17,283 nt of DNA. It comes from Chitinophagia bacterium (GTDB taxonomy: Bacteria > Bacteroidota > Bacteroidia > Chitinophagales > Chitinophagaceae). Position 1 is the first letter of the stretch. Every line of letters begins with the position of its first letter. Both the position numbers and the translations under genes were made by a program. The notes below the pieces were generated by a model that had not been told where the DNA came from, searched no databases, and saw only the letters and a list, made by a program, of their open reading frames with translations. This document shows, piece after piece, positions 1 through 7,801 of this stretch. The stretch is taken from positions 1 to 17,283 of the forward strand of contig RGMU01000009.1 of NCBI GenBank assembly GCA_010021705.1. Direction: 5' to 3'.

Positions 1-1771
1 ATTTGATTGTTGTACTACCTGCCGATAAAGCATTTACGTCTCCTGTTGAAGGGTTTACCGTAGCTACTGTTGTATTGCTACTACTCCATGTACCACCCGC
101 TGTACCGCTCGCTGTATAAGTGGTGCTTGTACCCGCACATAGCGGACTTGTACCGCTTACAGTACCCGCCGTTGGTGCGCTGATAACACTTACTACTCGC
201 GTAGCAGAGTCTCTACAAGAGCCGGAGGAGACTAAATATTGAATAGTAGCCGTATCAACGGCAAGACCGGTTACATTACCGAAAGTACTTACTGTTGCTA
301 CGGAAGAGTTGCTGCTACTCCATGTACCACCCACTGCTCCTGAAGATGTATAAGTAATGGTACCACCTACACAAACGCTTGCTGCACCGGAAATAGAACC
401 GGCATTAGGTGCTGCCACAACAGATATACCACTTCTGAAAGCCGTATCATTACAGCCCGCACTTGTAGCTACATACATTATAGTAACCGGTCCGCCTGCA
501 GCAATGGGGGTAACAATACCGGTTGAAGAACCTACAGCCGCAATGCTTGGGTTGCTTGATAGCCAAAAGCCCGTTCCTCCCGTTGTGGTAAAGGTAACAG
601 GGATTCCGGTGCATAGTGAAGTGGGTGAAGATATAGTGCCGGCTGACGGTACCGCATTCACAGCTATGGTATGGCTGGCAGTATCAGAGCAACTACCCGA
701 TGTAACAATGTAATAAATGTCTGCACTACCCGGAGCCGAACCAATAATATAACCGGAAGAAGGGTTAACAGTCGCAATAGAAGGATCGCTGCTTGCCCAT
801 GTACCACCACCCACAGTAGTGCTTAATGTGGTACCCAAAGCACCGCCAATACATATATTGGTTGCTCCCGATAAAGTGCCTGCTGTTGGTGAGGCATTAA
901 TGGTTATGCTGTGATGCGCAGTATCGCTGCACGCACCGGAAGTTCGTACATATATAATATCTACCGTGCCGGTAGAAACACCCGTTACCACACCGGAACT
1001 TGCATCTACAGTAGCTATTGAGCCGTCCATGCTACCCCATGTACCACCCGTTACGCCCACGCTTAGCGTGGTGGTTCTGCCGGAACATAAAGTAGATGCC
1101 CCTGAAATAGTGGTAGCAACCGGAGGCGTATTTATGGTAATGTTAAAACGGGCACTATCAGTTCGGCAAGTGTTGCTTACGATATAAAATAGCTGTAATG
1201 CACCTGCTGAAGTTGTATTCACAGTGCCGGAAGCATCGGCAAAGGCAAGTCCCGCATCACTAACTTCCCAAGTTCCTCCGGCATCTCCCGAAGATGTGTA
1301 AGAAGATGAGCTTCCTAAGCATATATTGGAAGCTCCGGTTATAGTGCCGGGATTAGGATTGGCTTCTACGGTTACAATTATCAGCACCGTATCTTCATCA
1401 GTACCATTACTCGCCCTTACCAAAAAAGAGTCAAGCCCGGTATAAGCAGATGTAGGTGAATAACCTACTGCCGCAGAAGGCACTATAGTACCACCGGTGG
1501 CAGCTTCTGTTCCCGGTAAACCACTCAAAGAACCATGCGAGGGTCCGGAAATAGATGTCCATGTAATAGTCCCTGATGTAGCGGGGTCAAATATTTGTAA
1601 ATTAGTCGTAATATCTGCATTCACATCATGGCAGGTGGTAATGCTTTGTACTCTCCCCCCTGTGTAGGCAAACTGTGCCATGGCACCAATACTGCTTAAT
1701 AAAACCAGTACGAGAGACGATAGCCCCAAACCGAAAAAACGCTTCGACAAATACTTAAACTGTGCGCTCAT
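1..1771 (-). CDS. Large secreted Ig-like repeat surface protein (adhesin-like), N-terminal part
   Basis: The reading frame is open from the ATG at 1771 to the left edge (about 590 residues), so the C-terminus is missing. Residues 1-33 form a signal peptide with a basic start, a hydrophobic core (LGLSSLVLVLLSSIGA) and an AMAQ cleavage site. Residues ~34-136 resemble a Big_9/cadherin-like bacterial Ig domain (GYSP..AYTGLDSFLVRASNGTDEDTV). Then follow five full repeats and one partial repeat of 78-80 residues, starting near residues 138, 216, 294, 374, 454 and 532. Each repeat has an AGTISG-type start, one Cys, GGTWSSS, SIATV..STG.VTG and a second Cys before D(T/S)A. Such proteins are usually T9SS-exported adhesins or gliding-related surface proteins with a C-terminal sorting domain, which would lie outside this window. 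The two conserved Cys per repeat could pair after export. The binding target is unknown. Extracellular location is well supported; adhesin function is inferred. Confidence 0.85.
   Translation of the reverse strand, partial: MSAQFKYLSKRFFGLGLSSLVLVLLSSIGAMAQFAYTGGRVQSITTCHDVNADITTNLQIFDPATSGTITWTSISGPSHGSLSGLPGTEAATGGTIVPSAAVGYSPTSAYTGLDSFLVRASNGTDEDTVLIIVTVEANPNPGTITGASNICLGSSSSYTSSGDAGGTWEVSDAGLAFADASGTVNTTSAGALQLFYIVSNTCRTDSARFNITINTPPVATTISGASTLCSGRTTTLSVGVTGGTWGSMDGSIATVDASSGVVTGVSTGTVDIIYVRTSGACSDTAHHSITINASPTAGTLSGATNICIGGALGTTLSTTVGGGTWASSDPSIATVNPSSGYIIGSAPGSADIYYIVTSGSCSDTASHTIAVNAVPSAGTISSPTSLCTGIPVTFTTTGGTGFWLSSNPSIAAVGSSTGIVTPIAAGGPVTIMYVATSAGCNDTAFRSGISVVAAPNAGSISGAASVCVGGTITYTSSGAVGGTWSSSNSSVATVSTFGNVTGLAVDTATIQYLVSSGSCRDSATRVVSVISAPTAGTVSGTSPLCAGTSTTYTASGTAGGTWSSSNTTVATVNPSTGDVNALSAGSTTIK
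138..1360 (-). repeat. Tandem protein-level repeat region: five full and one partial Ig-like modules
   Basis: Repeat units begin near 1360, 1126, 892, 652, 412 and 178 on the minus strand, with spacing of 234, 234, 240, 240 and 234 bp. Conservation is clear in the protein (GGTW, SIATV, the two Cys) but moderate in DNA, so the units are diverged rather than recently amplified. The last unit continues past the left edge. Confidence 0.75.
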
Positions 1772-1864
1772 AACTCTATTTGTTTGTGGTTGATAAATAG
1801 TGTTTATATGTTTTTTACCTTATATGTTAATTGCTATATAGGGCTTCTGCAAGGCAGAATACCC

Positions 1865-1872
1865 CAAAATTA
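1865..1872 (-). promoter_or_regulatory. Candidate -7 box (TAATTTTG) for the Ig-repeat gene
   Basis: TAATTTTG fits the Bacteroidota -7 consensus TAnnTTTG. No TTG is seen at the usual 19-bp spacing upstream. It would give a leader of about 90 nt containing a small 6-bp-stem hairpin (TTCTGC/GCAGAA, 1845-1859). This is a motif match only. The 1772-2015 gap holds nothing else I can support. Confidence 0.3.
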
Positions 1873-2015
1873 GAAATTTGGCTCAAATTAAGGAAATAGT
1901 ACAACATATAGGTACTTTTCCGTGTTATTTTTTCGTTTTTTCAGGCAATGGGCAGGTTGCAAAGCAATTAGAGTAATATATCTAATTGTTTTTGTAAGTA
2001 GTAGTTAAAAACCTA

Positions 2016-2249
2016 TTATAGCCATTTTATGGGATTGCGGCGCGTAAGCCAAAAATACTTTTTTAGGTTCATCCAAAACGCCAACACCATATACACTATC
2101 AGCGGCGAACCTAATGCCAAAAACGTGATATAAATAAACCATAACCTTATGCGAGAAGTGGCTATCCCTAAACGATTGCCTATATGGGTACACACCCCAA
2201 ATGCGTGCCACTCAACAAATTGTTTAACAAAGCTAATTACCTTCATCAT
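2016..2249 (-). CDS. Small PspC-domain membrane protein
   Basis: This is a 77-residue protein starting at the first of two ATGs (MMKVISF). The segment from about residue 18 reads GVCTHIGNRLGI..SRIRLWFIYITFLALGSPLIVYMVLAFWM. It matches the PspC pattern: a GVc..ia..lGi motif, an invariant-type Arg before the membrane helix, then a hydrophobic stretch of about 24 residues with an internal Pro/Tyr. A basic tail (KKYFWLTRRN) follows. PspC-type proteins in Proteobacteria take part in envelope-stress signalling; small stand-alone Bacteroidota versions are mostly uncharacterised. The gene sits after the metalloprotease on the same strand, and its candidate promoter overlaps the end of that gene's sorting-domain fragment. 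The family is fairly clear; its role here is not. Confidence 0.7.
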   Translation of the reverse strand: MMKVISFVKQFVEWHAFGVCTHIGNRLGIATSRIRLWFIYITFLALGSPLIVYMVLAFWMNLKKYFWLTRRNPIKWL

Positions 2250-2268
2250 ATTATCATTTAAAGTGCTG

Positions 2269-2276
2269 CAAAACTA
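2269..2276 (-). promoter_or_regulatory. Candidate -7 box (TAGTTTTG) for the PspC gene
   Basis: TAGTTTTG matches TAnnTTTG and lies 19 nt upstream of the PspC ATG. It overlaps the last codon and stop of the upstream sorting-domain fragment (stop at 2274-2276). No good -33 TTG is visible at the 19-bp spacing. Confidence 0.35.
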
Positions 2277-2597
2277 ATCAATTAATATTTTTTTCACCTT
2301 TATTTCATTACCTCCTATCACCATTTGCGTTCTAACAAAATATACCCCCCCGCTCCATGATGACACATCAATGGTTGCCAAGCCATTAACCGAATCCTGC
2401 CATATTTTTCTGCCATCGGCAGCATAAATTACAGCCTTTACCTCCCCCAACGAACCGGTGAGTATTTGCAAATTTCCATGCGCCGGATTGGGGAAAAATG
2501 TAACTTCTCCGGTAGAACCCGGATTTTTTAATATATTAAAGTCATAATCGTTTATGTCAAAGAAGATATTACCTACGGCACTCACTTTTACCCTTGC
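2274..2597 (-). pseudogene. Detached C-terminal segment with T9SS type A sorting domain of the upstream metalloprotease
   Basis: This lies in exactly the same frame as the metalloprotease and is separated from it only by TAA at 2598-2600. Reading through gives DTTIA-stop-ARVKVSAVGNIFFDINDYDF. ARVKV...NIFFDI is the usual join between the last beta-domain of these proteases and their tail. The remaining ~80 residues have the hallmarks of a Por/T9SS type A sorting domain: FFPNPAHGNLQI, then VIYAADGRKIW, then IDVSSWSGGVYFVR, and a final EIKVKKILID. Without readthrough this part has no ATG of its own (the first possible start is GTG at 2585) and no signal peptide, so it is probably not made as a working protein. 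Confidence 0.8.
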
Positions 2598-4505
2598 TTA
2601 GGCTATGGTGGTGTCCGGTAGCACCACATTGGCAGAGCCGGTATTGGGGAATTTTCCCAAATAAATGGTATAAGTAGCACCTGCATCGCCAGACAGCCAT
2701 ATATCCACCTGCGATGTGCTGATAGGTGCATCATTGGTGTGGGCGGTGTTCCAAGTAACTGCCTGCGTGCTTCCCCCTAAATACTGTATGCTTGCTCTTT
2801 GCTGGCTTGTTACCATAAACGGCTCTCCGGTGGCAATGGAGTTTACCGTAACCGAGTCGCAAGGGATTAGCACACAGCCATAGCCATGATTAACGGTACG
2901 CACCGTAAGGGTAAAGTTAATACTGCGTGCCACCGAAGGTAGTTTCTCTCCTTGACAGTTATCGCAGCCGGCATCGCTTGTTTTTCCGCTTAGTAACAGT
3001 TCATTACGGGGAAAATTGCGCGTCCTTAATGTATTGGGGGCATAGCTTCTAAATATAGGACCGGTTGAATCGGTTTCTCTAAATGTTTTGCCAAAATTGC
3101 CCAAATCATGCTCTTCCCAACAGTAGGTAATTAAGGTATCACTTGCTGAATGGCTTGTAGCCGGAGCCGTAAGCGTAAAAGGCGTATTGGCAGGTATATA
3201 GTAAGCCGCAGAAAAGGCAGGCACAGATGCCGGTGTGTTGCCCGTAGGCGATTTAACGGCACACGCATTGCCGTCATGGGTTAAAAACGCATGTATCTGC
3301 TTGAGCGAAGATGCCGAAAAGTAGTCATCGCTGTGCTGCTGCAAGTTATCGGTAGTGCATATTCCCGCATAGCACATAATAGTTGAGCCACCACCGGGTT
3401 CAAAGGCATAGTCCGGCACTGCATTGCCGTTGCAGCTACCATTAGCATTATTGTTAAAGGTATGGTTTGAGCCAAACTCATGCCCTATTTCGTGTATCAC
3501 ATAGTCTATATCAAATCCATCACCGGTAGGTGTTTTACTACCCGTTACGCTTTGCGCTTTCAGGTCTCTATTACACACATTTGCTACCTGCGAAAGCCCG
3601 CCCCCTCCGGTAGAAAATATATGCCCCAAATCGTAGTTAGCAGTGCCTATAAGCGAGTCGCATATTTGCTGATTAAGCACCAACAACCTATTAGCATTAC
3701 TATTATCTGCTCCAAAAGGGTCTCCGGTAGCAGTTACATAAATAAGCGTATCCTCCCTGTCCACAAACTGCAAAGTTACGGCAAGCTCTCTTTCTAATAT
3801 GCCGTTTATGCGGTTCATGGTAGTTGTCATTTTGGCAAAAGCATGAGCTTTTGACGGCGCGGGCAAGCCCGTAGCTGCAAGGGCGTATTGATGATTGCAA
3901 GATAACGCAAAGCGGTAGCTACGCAGAGAATCGCCATTGGTTAAGCAAAAAGCCGAACCGGCTGTTTGCTTGGCAACCCATGCTTCATTGGGCTGTAAGG
4001 CTTGGCAGCCTTCTAATCCGTGAATGCCGGCTACCTCATCACTCTTTTTATGCACAGTATAATAACTTAGATATCTACTACCGGAAGCGGGTAGCGGGTC
4101 TATAAACGCCATATCTCCCACCGATAACCACAGCATGGCATGAATGCCCTCCGGCGTTAGTTCAGCTTTGCCTTTATACTGTCCGTCATGCGCTCCCATA
4201 AGGTTATAAGCCATAACGGTAGGGAAAATTTGCTGCAAGGGTGCCGGTATTAAATTGTTTTTTACTGCCCTATATTGCGCCAAACTGCCGTCAAGCAACG
4301 GTAGGGATACTAAAAAGCTGTCTTTAGATGCCGTTTGGGTGTTAAGCACCGGTTCATTCGCTTGGTAAAGGCTGTAATTTTTCCACTTTTGCCCAAGTTC
4401 GGTAGTAATGGGTGAATTAGTAGCTGCAACGGGCATCCATTGTGCCCCTGCAAAGGGCACAAACAGCACGTTAAACAGCATAAATAACCCTATAAACAGC
4501 TTCAT
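2598..4505 (-). CDS. Secreted reprolysin-type zinc metalloprotease, C-terminally truncated by a nonsense codon
   Basis: The likely start is ATG at 4505, which gives a clean signal peptide (MKLFIGLFMLFNVLFVPFAG, cut near AGAQ). A GTG two codons upstream is less likely. The product is 635 residues. The extended zinc motif HEIGHEFGSNH is at residues 338-348, with ligands H338, H342 and H348 and general base E339. A Met-turn (MCYA) begins at M377. This is the metzincin arrangement of the reprolysin-like (M12B-type) peptidases common in Bacteroidota. The ~200 N-terminal residues resemble the usual prodomain region, and residues after ~420 form beta-rich domains with Cys pairs. The frame ends at TAA 2598-2600 where relatives continue into a T9SS sorting domain, and that domain follows in frame. 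As written, the enzyme could cross the inner membrane by Sec but would lack its T9SS export and anchoring signal. It starts 53 nt after nadK and may share its transcript. Confidence 0.85.
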   Translation of the reverse strand: MKLFIGLFMLFNVLFVPFAGAQWMPVAATNSPITTELGQKWKNYSLYQANEPVLNTQTASKDSFLVSLPLLDGSLAQYRAVKNNLIPAPLQQIFPTVMAYNLMGAHDGQYKGKAELTPEGIHAMLWLSVGDMAFIDPLPASGSRYLSYYTVHKKSDEVAGIHGLEGCQALQPNEAWVAKQTAGSAFCLTNGDSLRSYRFALSCNHQYALAATGLPAPSKAHAFAKMTTTMNRINGILERELAVTLQFVDREDTLIYVTATGDPFGADNSNANRLLVLNQQICDSLIGTANYDLGHIFSTGGGGLSQVANVCNRDLKAQSVTGSKTPTGDGFDIDYVIHEIGHEFGSNHTFNNNANGSCNGNAVPDYAFEPGGGSTIMCYAGICTTDNLQQHSDDYFSASSLKQIHAFLTHDGNACAVKSPTGNTPASVPAFSAAYYIPANTPFTLTAPATSHSASDTLITYCWEEHDLGNFGKTFRETDSTGPIFRSYAPNTLRTRNFPRNELLLSGKTSDAGCDNCQGEKLPSVARSINFTLTVRTVNHGYGCVLIPCDSVTVNSIATGEPFMVTSQQRASIQYLGGSTQAVTWNTAHTNDAPISTSQVDIWLSGDAGATYTIYLGKFPNTGSANVVLPDTTIA

Positions 4506-4558
4506 ATTCACAGCGTATAATAACGTAGTTTGGTTTAAAAATAATTGTTATTCTGTTA

Positions 4559-5398
4559 CTAATTTCTTCTGTCAATACCCCAATACAGTTTTTGGCGCAT
4601 AGTGTTAAGAAAATTATGCTCATCGGGGCGAATAAGTGCAATCTTAAAATTCTCTCTTTTTACGGCAAGCTGCACAGTATTTTTTATAGTTTCTGTGCGG
4701 GCATCAAGCGTGCATAAAAATTGCTCACTTCGCCCCTCTATTTCAAATGAAATAACATTATCATCCGGTACTACAATGGGGCGCGTATTCAAATTGTGTG
4801 GTGCTACCGGCGTAATGATAAAGCTGGACGTTTGCGGAAACACAGTTGGCGTGGCTACTATCAGCCCGTCTGCCCAATAAGTGTTCAAAAATTCTCCGTT
4901 TAGGTAGGTATGCACCTTAATCATGCTGGACGTATCCTGGCGGTGTATGGTAAACTCATTGAGTGCAAAAGGCGAACCGTCAAACAATGGCACGCTACTG
5001 TCTAAGTGTATCAAAGTGCGTTGCTCAAGCGAAAATGCGCCCTTTACTAAGGATTCTATAGCCCCCGCCACTTCTTCTTCTGCCACAGCAGCCAAAAAAC
5101 CTAACCTACCCAAGTTTATGCCAATTAATGGTATGCCGGAATTGCCTATAAAGCATACAGCATCAAGCATGGTTCCATCGCCTCCAAGGCTTATTATCAT
5201 GTCTGTTTGGCGGGGAAGGTCATTTTTACCGCTAAACAGTATTATGGCACGCTGCGGCTCAAAATACGGCTGTAACCTTAAATAGAAGTCCTTAAAAAAG
5301 CATAAGGGTATATTTTGAGCTTCTAAAAGGCGCAAAATATGGAGCAAGGAAGGTATGTCTTCTTTATCAAAAACTCGGTTGTAAATAGCTATCAACAT
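4559..5398 (-). CDS. nadK: NAD kinase, with internal in-frame loss of the conserved GSTAY segment
   Basis: NAD kinase phosphorylates NAD to NADP in the cytoplasm. It is usually essential and is the only route to NADP. The 279-residue protein has the catalytic GGDGT motif at residues 72-76 (D74), NLGRLGFLA shortly after, NEFTIHR, ADGLIVATPT ending at T185, and a typical C-terminal half (ITPVAPHNLNTRPIVVPDD, FLCTLDAR). Between T185 and V186 (nucleotides 4844/4843) about 13 residues are missing: family members read TPT-GSTAYSLS.GGPI-V there. This is the loop that contacts the NAD adenine and is nearly invariant. Restoring 13 residues gives ~292, the usual length for Bacteroidota. The frame is kept, so the protein would be full length apart from the gap, but probably inactive. 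Start is ATG at 5398. The upstream neighbour on the strand is a lipoprotein gene 159 bp away. Confidence 0.93.
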   Translation of the reverse strand: MLIAIYNRVFDKEDIPSLLHILRLLEAQNIPLCFFKDFYLRLQPYFEPQRAIILFSGKNDLPRQTDMIISLGGDGTMLDAVCFIGNSGIPLIGINLGRLGFLAAVAEEEVAGAIESLVKGAFSLEQRTLIHLDSSVPLFDGSPFALNEFTIHRQDTSSMIKVHTYLNGEFLNTYWADGLIVATPTVFPQTSSFIITPVAPHNLNTRPIVVPDDNVISFEIEGRSEQFLCTLDARTETIKNTVQLAVKRENFKIALIRPDEHNFLNTMRQKLYWGIDRRN

Positions 5399-5557
5399 AA
5401 TAAGCCGGTTAAAGGTATGGCTAAATTATTTACATAACATAGCGCAATGTAATTGTGCGTAAAACTAATTCATTACGCCCACATTACCGCATTATTTTCC
5501 CGCAAACATCAATAGCTTTATACAGCTTAATATCACTATGCCGGCATGGTATGCCAT

Positions 5558-6337
5558 TTACTTATATTTCTCGTATTGTAGGTCATAGTCTTCTGTTACC
5601 GTGGTGCGAGCAGTATCGGTAATCACGGCATGTACCTTTGAAATACGGTTATAGGCATCTATTGTATAATCCACTACAGTACGCGTAGAGTAAGTTTTTA
5701 TTTCGTTTATCAAATTGGTGTTGCGTATAAAGCAATAGCCAAAGCGTGCCATGTCGTTAAGATAGAAGTAATCGCCGGGATAGTTATTCTGGTCGGTGTA
5801 GTAAGTGTATGTTGTGGTGTCATACTTCGCAGAAGCCGTATCAGAATTGGGGCGAATAGGTATTTGCTTGGTAACATTTCCATTATAAGAGGTAAAAATG
5901 TTATAAACACTGTCGTTTGCCTCTTTGCGGGTCAGCAGGTCGTTTAAATAGCCATAGCGGGTTAATACGCCGCCCATGTACACCCTCGCAAAGTTTCCGT
6001 TCAAGTCCGTTACAAAGGTATCTACCGAATAAACCACACCATTAATAAAGCGTGTGGTGTCATATACCGTATCGTTTCTATAAGTCAAATAGCTGATAAA
6101 GTTGCTGGCATTTATCCTGTTGGTGGTATGCGAAATCATGGTTACGCGGCTAAATATGTCGTAAGTAAAGCCATAATTATCGCTAATTACAGAATCAATG
6201 CGCGTGGTTTTTTTGGTAAAATTTATAAGCCTGTAGTTATTCCTATAAGGGTGTAACTCAGTTGTTTTTTTACATGCCACCCAAACGGAGGCTACAGATA
6301 GCAATAGAATAATGCTTAGTATGCTACTTTTCTTCAT
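5558..6337 (-). CDS. Bacteroidota lipoprotein of unknown function
   Basis: The start is ATG at 6337 (259 residues); a TTG further upstream is rejected because the ATG gives a proper signal peptide. Residues 1-21 are MKKSSILSIILLLSVASVWVA followed by C22, a lipobox-like site (VWVA-C; Trp at -3 is unusual) and then KK. The mature part is rich in Tyr, Thr, Asn and Asp and in short beta-strand-like units such as YGFTYDIFSRVTMI, YGYLNDLLTRKE and VDYTIDAYNRISKV. These recall YD-repeat or DUF4595-like lipoproteins of Bacteroidota. There are no catalytic motifs. It has one of the best promoters in the window, so it is probably transcribed on its own. Family assignment is tentative and I do not assign a function. 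Confidence 0.75.
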   Translation of the reverse strand: MKKSSILSIILLLSVASVWVACKKTTELHPYRNNYRLINFTKKTTRIDSVISDNYGFTYDIFSRVTMISHTTNRINASNFISYLTYRNDTVYDTTRFINGVVYSVDTFVTDLNGNFARVYMGGVLTRYGYLNDLLTRKEANDSVYNIFTSYNGNVTKQIPIRPNSDTASAKYDTTTYTYYTDQNNYPGDYFYLNDMARFGYCFIRNTNLINEIKTYSTRTVVDYTIDAYNRISKVHAVITDTARTTVTEDYDLQYEKYK

Positions 6338-6356
6338 AAAAGAATATGTCAACTCA

Positions 6357-6386
6357 CAAAATTAGACAATAGGATTAAAAATACAA
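6357..6386 (-). promoter_or_regulatory. Bacteroidota-type promoter of the lipoprotein gene
   Basis: The -33 TTG is at 6384-6386, followed by exactly 19 bp, then TAATTTTG at 6357-6364 (TAnnTTTG). The ATG lies 19 nt after the -7 box. The -33 TTG is formed by the last three bases of the terminator hairpin of the upstream M28 gene, so the two signals overlap. Confidence 0.55.
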
Positions 6387-6408
6387 CCTTTTTGCCTCAA
6401 AAAGGTTG
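6376..6408 (-). terminator. Rho-independent terminator of the M28 peptidase gene
   Basis: Four nucleotides after the M28 stop codon is an 11-bp perfect stem, CAACCTTTTTG/CAAAAAGGTTG (6384-6394 and 6398-6408), with a 3-nt loop. On the minus strand it is followed by a T-rich tract (TATTTTTA, 6376-6383). Confidence 0.7.
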
Positions 6409-6412
6409 AGTA

Positions 6413-7732
6413 TTACTTATTTAATTGACAAAGATAATCTATAAAAAGTTGGGCTGCGGCATCTATATTTTTTAGAGACAGCGTTTCGGGCTTGTCGTCA
6501 GTGTCATGGTAATATCCTTTGCCACCGTTAGAATAGGCAAAAAACGAGGGCACGCCTGCCATAAAAAAGTGGTAATGGTCGCTATTGGCAGCGGGTCCAC
6601 GGCTTTTAAGGTCAGGTAAATAGCTATGGGCGCGGTTCGCTTGAATCAGGGTGGCATACTCATCAGGATATTCAGTGGCATTGACCACCGTAATGCCTTC
6701 TGTGGCATCGCCCATAATATCTATGTTAAGTAAAAATTTAATTTTATTTAACATCACAATAGGCTGATTAGTGAAATACTTTGACCCTTTTAGCCCTGCT
6801 TCTTCCCCGCTAAAAGCGATAAACACCATTGAATATTTTTGAGGATGAAGCATAAAATATTGTGCCAAATACAGCATCATGGCGCAGCCGCTTGCGTTAT
6901 CGCTGGCTCCCGGGAATATGGCATCAGTTCCCATCATGCCTAAGTGGTCGTAATGTGCCGATACTATCACATAGTTGTCCTCTTGCGTACCCGGCACATA
7001 GCCAATAAGGTTTTCATTATTGCAGTTCGTTATCGTTTTTTGCTCAATATTTATGCTTACGGTAGCACTATCATAAGGCTGCATGGCATAGTCTCTAACA
7101 AAAATTACCGTAGCATCGTTGGTGCTTTCCTCCACCCACCATGTAAATTTCTCTTTTTGGGGCACTATATAAGTTGCAGGAGGCAGTTCTTGCCCTAATT
7201 GTCTTTTTTTAAGGTCGGCAACTTTTTCGGCTATATCAATGTTTTTTAGGTAATACACACCGTTAGGCTTAAAGCGTGTTAGTTGCTTCTCCCAATCTTC
7301 TGTGCTTGTAATTTTAGAGAGGTCTATCGTTTGGAGTATTGTATCTTTTTTAACACAACCAACACTACCGGGGTCCACCATATAGTCTTTGCCGGCAACA
7401 AGGGTGTTACCATTTAATATAAGCTCCATTTTGCCCGGAAAAGTGCTGACTGAAAACGTATAGGGCTGCGCATACATTTTTTTCCGCCCCAATGGCTTTA
7501 AGCCTATTTGTGCAAAACGGCGGGTCAGGTAAGCAGCCGCAGAGTCGCGCCCCCCTTTCACATACCCTCTGCCGTGCATAGAACTATCGGCAAGGTGCTC
7601 TATTTCGGTTTTTAACCATTGCTTTATGCCGGCACTGTCAGACGGTAAGCTAACGGCAGAAGGCTGTGCCCTCAATACAGAGATACAGCCCCCTATCCAC
7701 AACAGTACCATTAAGCTAAGAATGCGCTTCAT
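6413..7732 (-). CDS. Secreted M28-family zinc aminopeptidase-like metallopeptidase
   Basis: The start is ATG at 7732 (439 residues); the frame is open to a TTG at 7741, but the ATG directly precedes a classic signal sequence (MKRILSLMVLLWIGG...). Cleavage could be at RAQ (~22) or, as a lipoprotein, at the IGGC site (C16); I cannot decide. The full set of co-catalytic zinc residues is present: H260 (AHYDH), D278 (SDNASG), E310/E311 (SGEEAGL), D338 (NIDIMGD) and H409 (YYHDTDD). The region around residues 90-230 is an insert before the catalytic core. M28 enzymes release N-terminal amino acids from peptides in the periplasm or outside the cell. It lies directly downstream of the M16 protease gene on the same strand (69 bp gap), has its own candidate -7 box, and ends at a strong terminator. 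The two peptidases together suggest peptide scavenging. Confidence 0.9.
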   Translation of the reverse strand: MKRILSLMVLLWIGGCISVLRAQPSAVSLPSDSAGIKQWLKTEIEHLADSSMHGRGYVKGGRDSAAAYLTRRFAQIGLKPLGRKKMYAQPYTFSVSTFPGKMELILNGNTLVAGKDYMVDPGSVGCVKKDTILQTIDLSKITSTEDWEKQLTRFKPNGVYYLKNIDIAEKVADLKKRQLGQELPPATYIVPQKEKFTWWVEESTNDATVIFVRDYAMQPYDSATVSINIEQKTITNCNNENLIGYVPGTQEDNYVIVSAHYDHLGMMGTDAIFPGASDNASGCAMMLYLAQYFMLHPQKYSMVFIAFSGEEAGLKGSKYFTNQPIVMLNKIKFLLNIDIMGDATEGITVVNATEYPDEYATLIQANRAHSYLPDLKSRGPAANSDHYHFFMAGVPSFFAYSNGGKGYYHDTDDKPETLSLKNIDAAAQLFIDYLCQLNK

Positions 7733-7758
7733 TATGCACAAGCATTGTTAACAATAGA

Positions 7759-7766
7759 CAAAGATA
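7759..7766 (-). promoter_or_regulatory. Candidate -7 box (TATCTTTG) for the M28 gene
   Basis: TATCTTTG is a full match to TAnnTTTG, 26 nt before the ATG at 7732. No -33 TTG is seen at 19 bp. A small TTGTTAACAA palindrome (7745-7754) lies in the leader. Confidence 0.4.
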
Positions 7767-7801
7767 ATACAAATAATTGGTTATTATTACTATAGTCGGC
7801 T

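Noticed and set aside
357..1187. Plus-strand open frames of 118 and 73 codons rich in Pro, Val and Thr
   Set aside because: They are antisense shadows of the minus-strand Ig-repeat gene, whose repeated codons keep the opposite strand open.
1965..1988. Inverted repeat CAATTAGA/TCTAATTG with an 8-nt loop after the PspC gene
   Set aside because: The stem is AT-rich, the loop is long, and the T-run follows it on the plus strand, where no gene ends. Not convincing as a terminator.
2005..2211. 68-codon minus-strand frame overlapping the PspC gene
   Set aside because: Different frame, no family resemblance; the overlapping frame has the PspC motif.
4505..4511. GTG at 4511 as start of the metalloprotease
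   Set aside because: ATG at 4505 directly precedes a normal signal peptide. The same reasoning replaces TTG 6352 by ATG 6337 (lipoprotein) and TTG 7741 by ATG 7732 (M28).
5543..5555. GGCAT/ATGCC hairpin just after the lipoprotein gene as a terminator
   Set aside because: Only a 5-bp stem and no T-tract on the minus strand.
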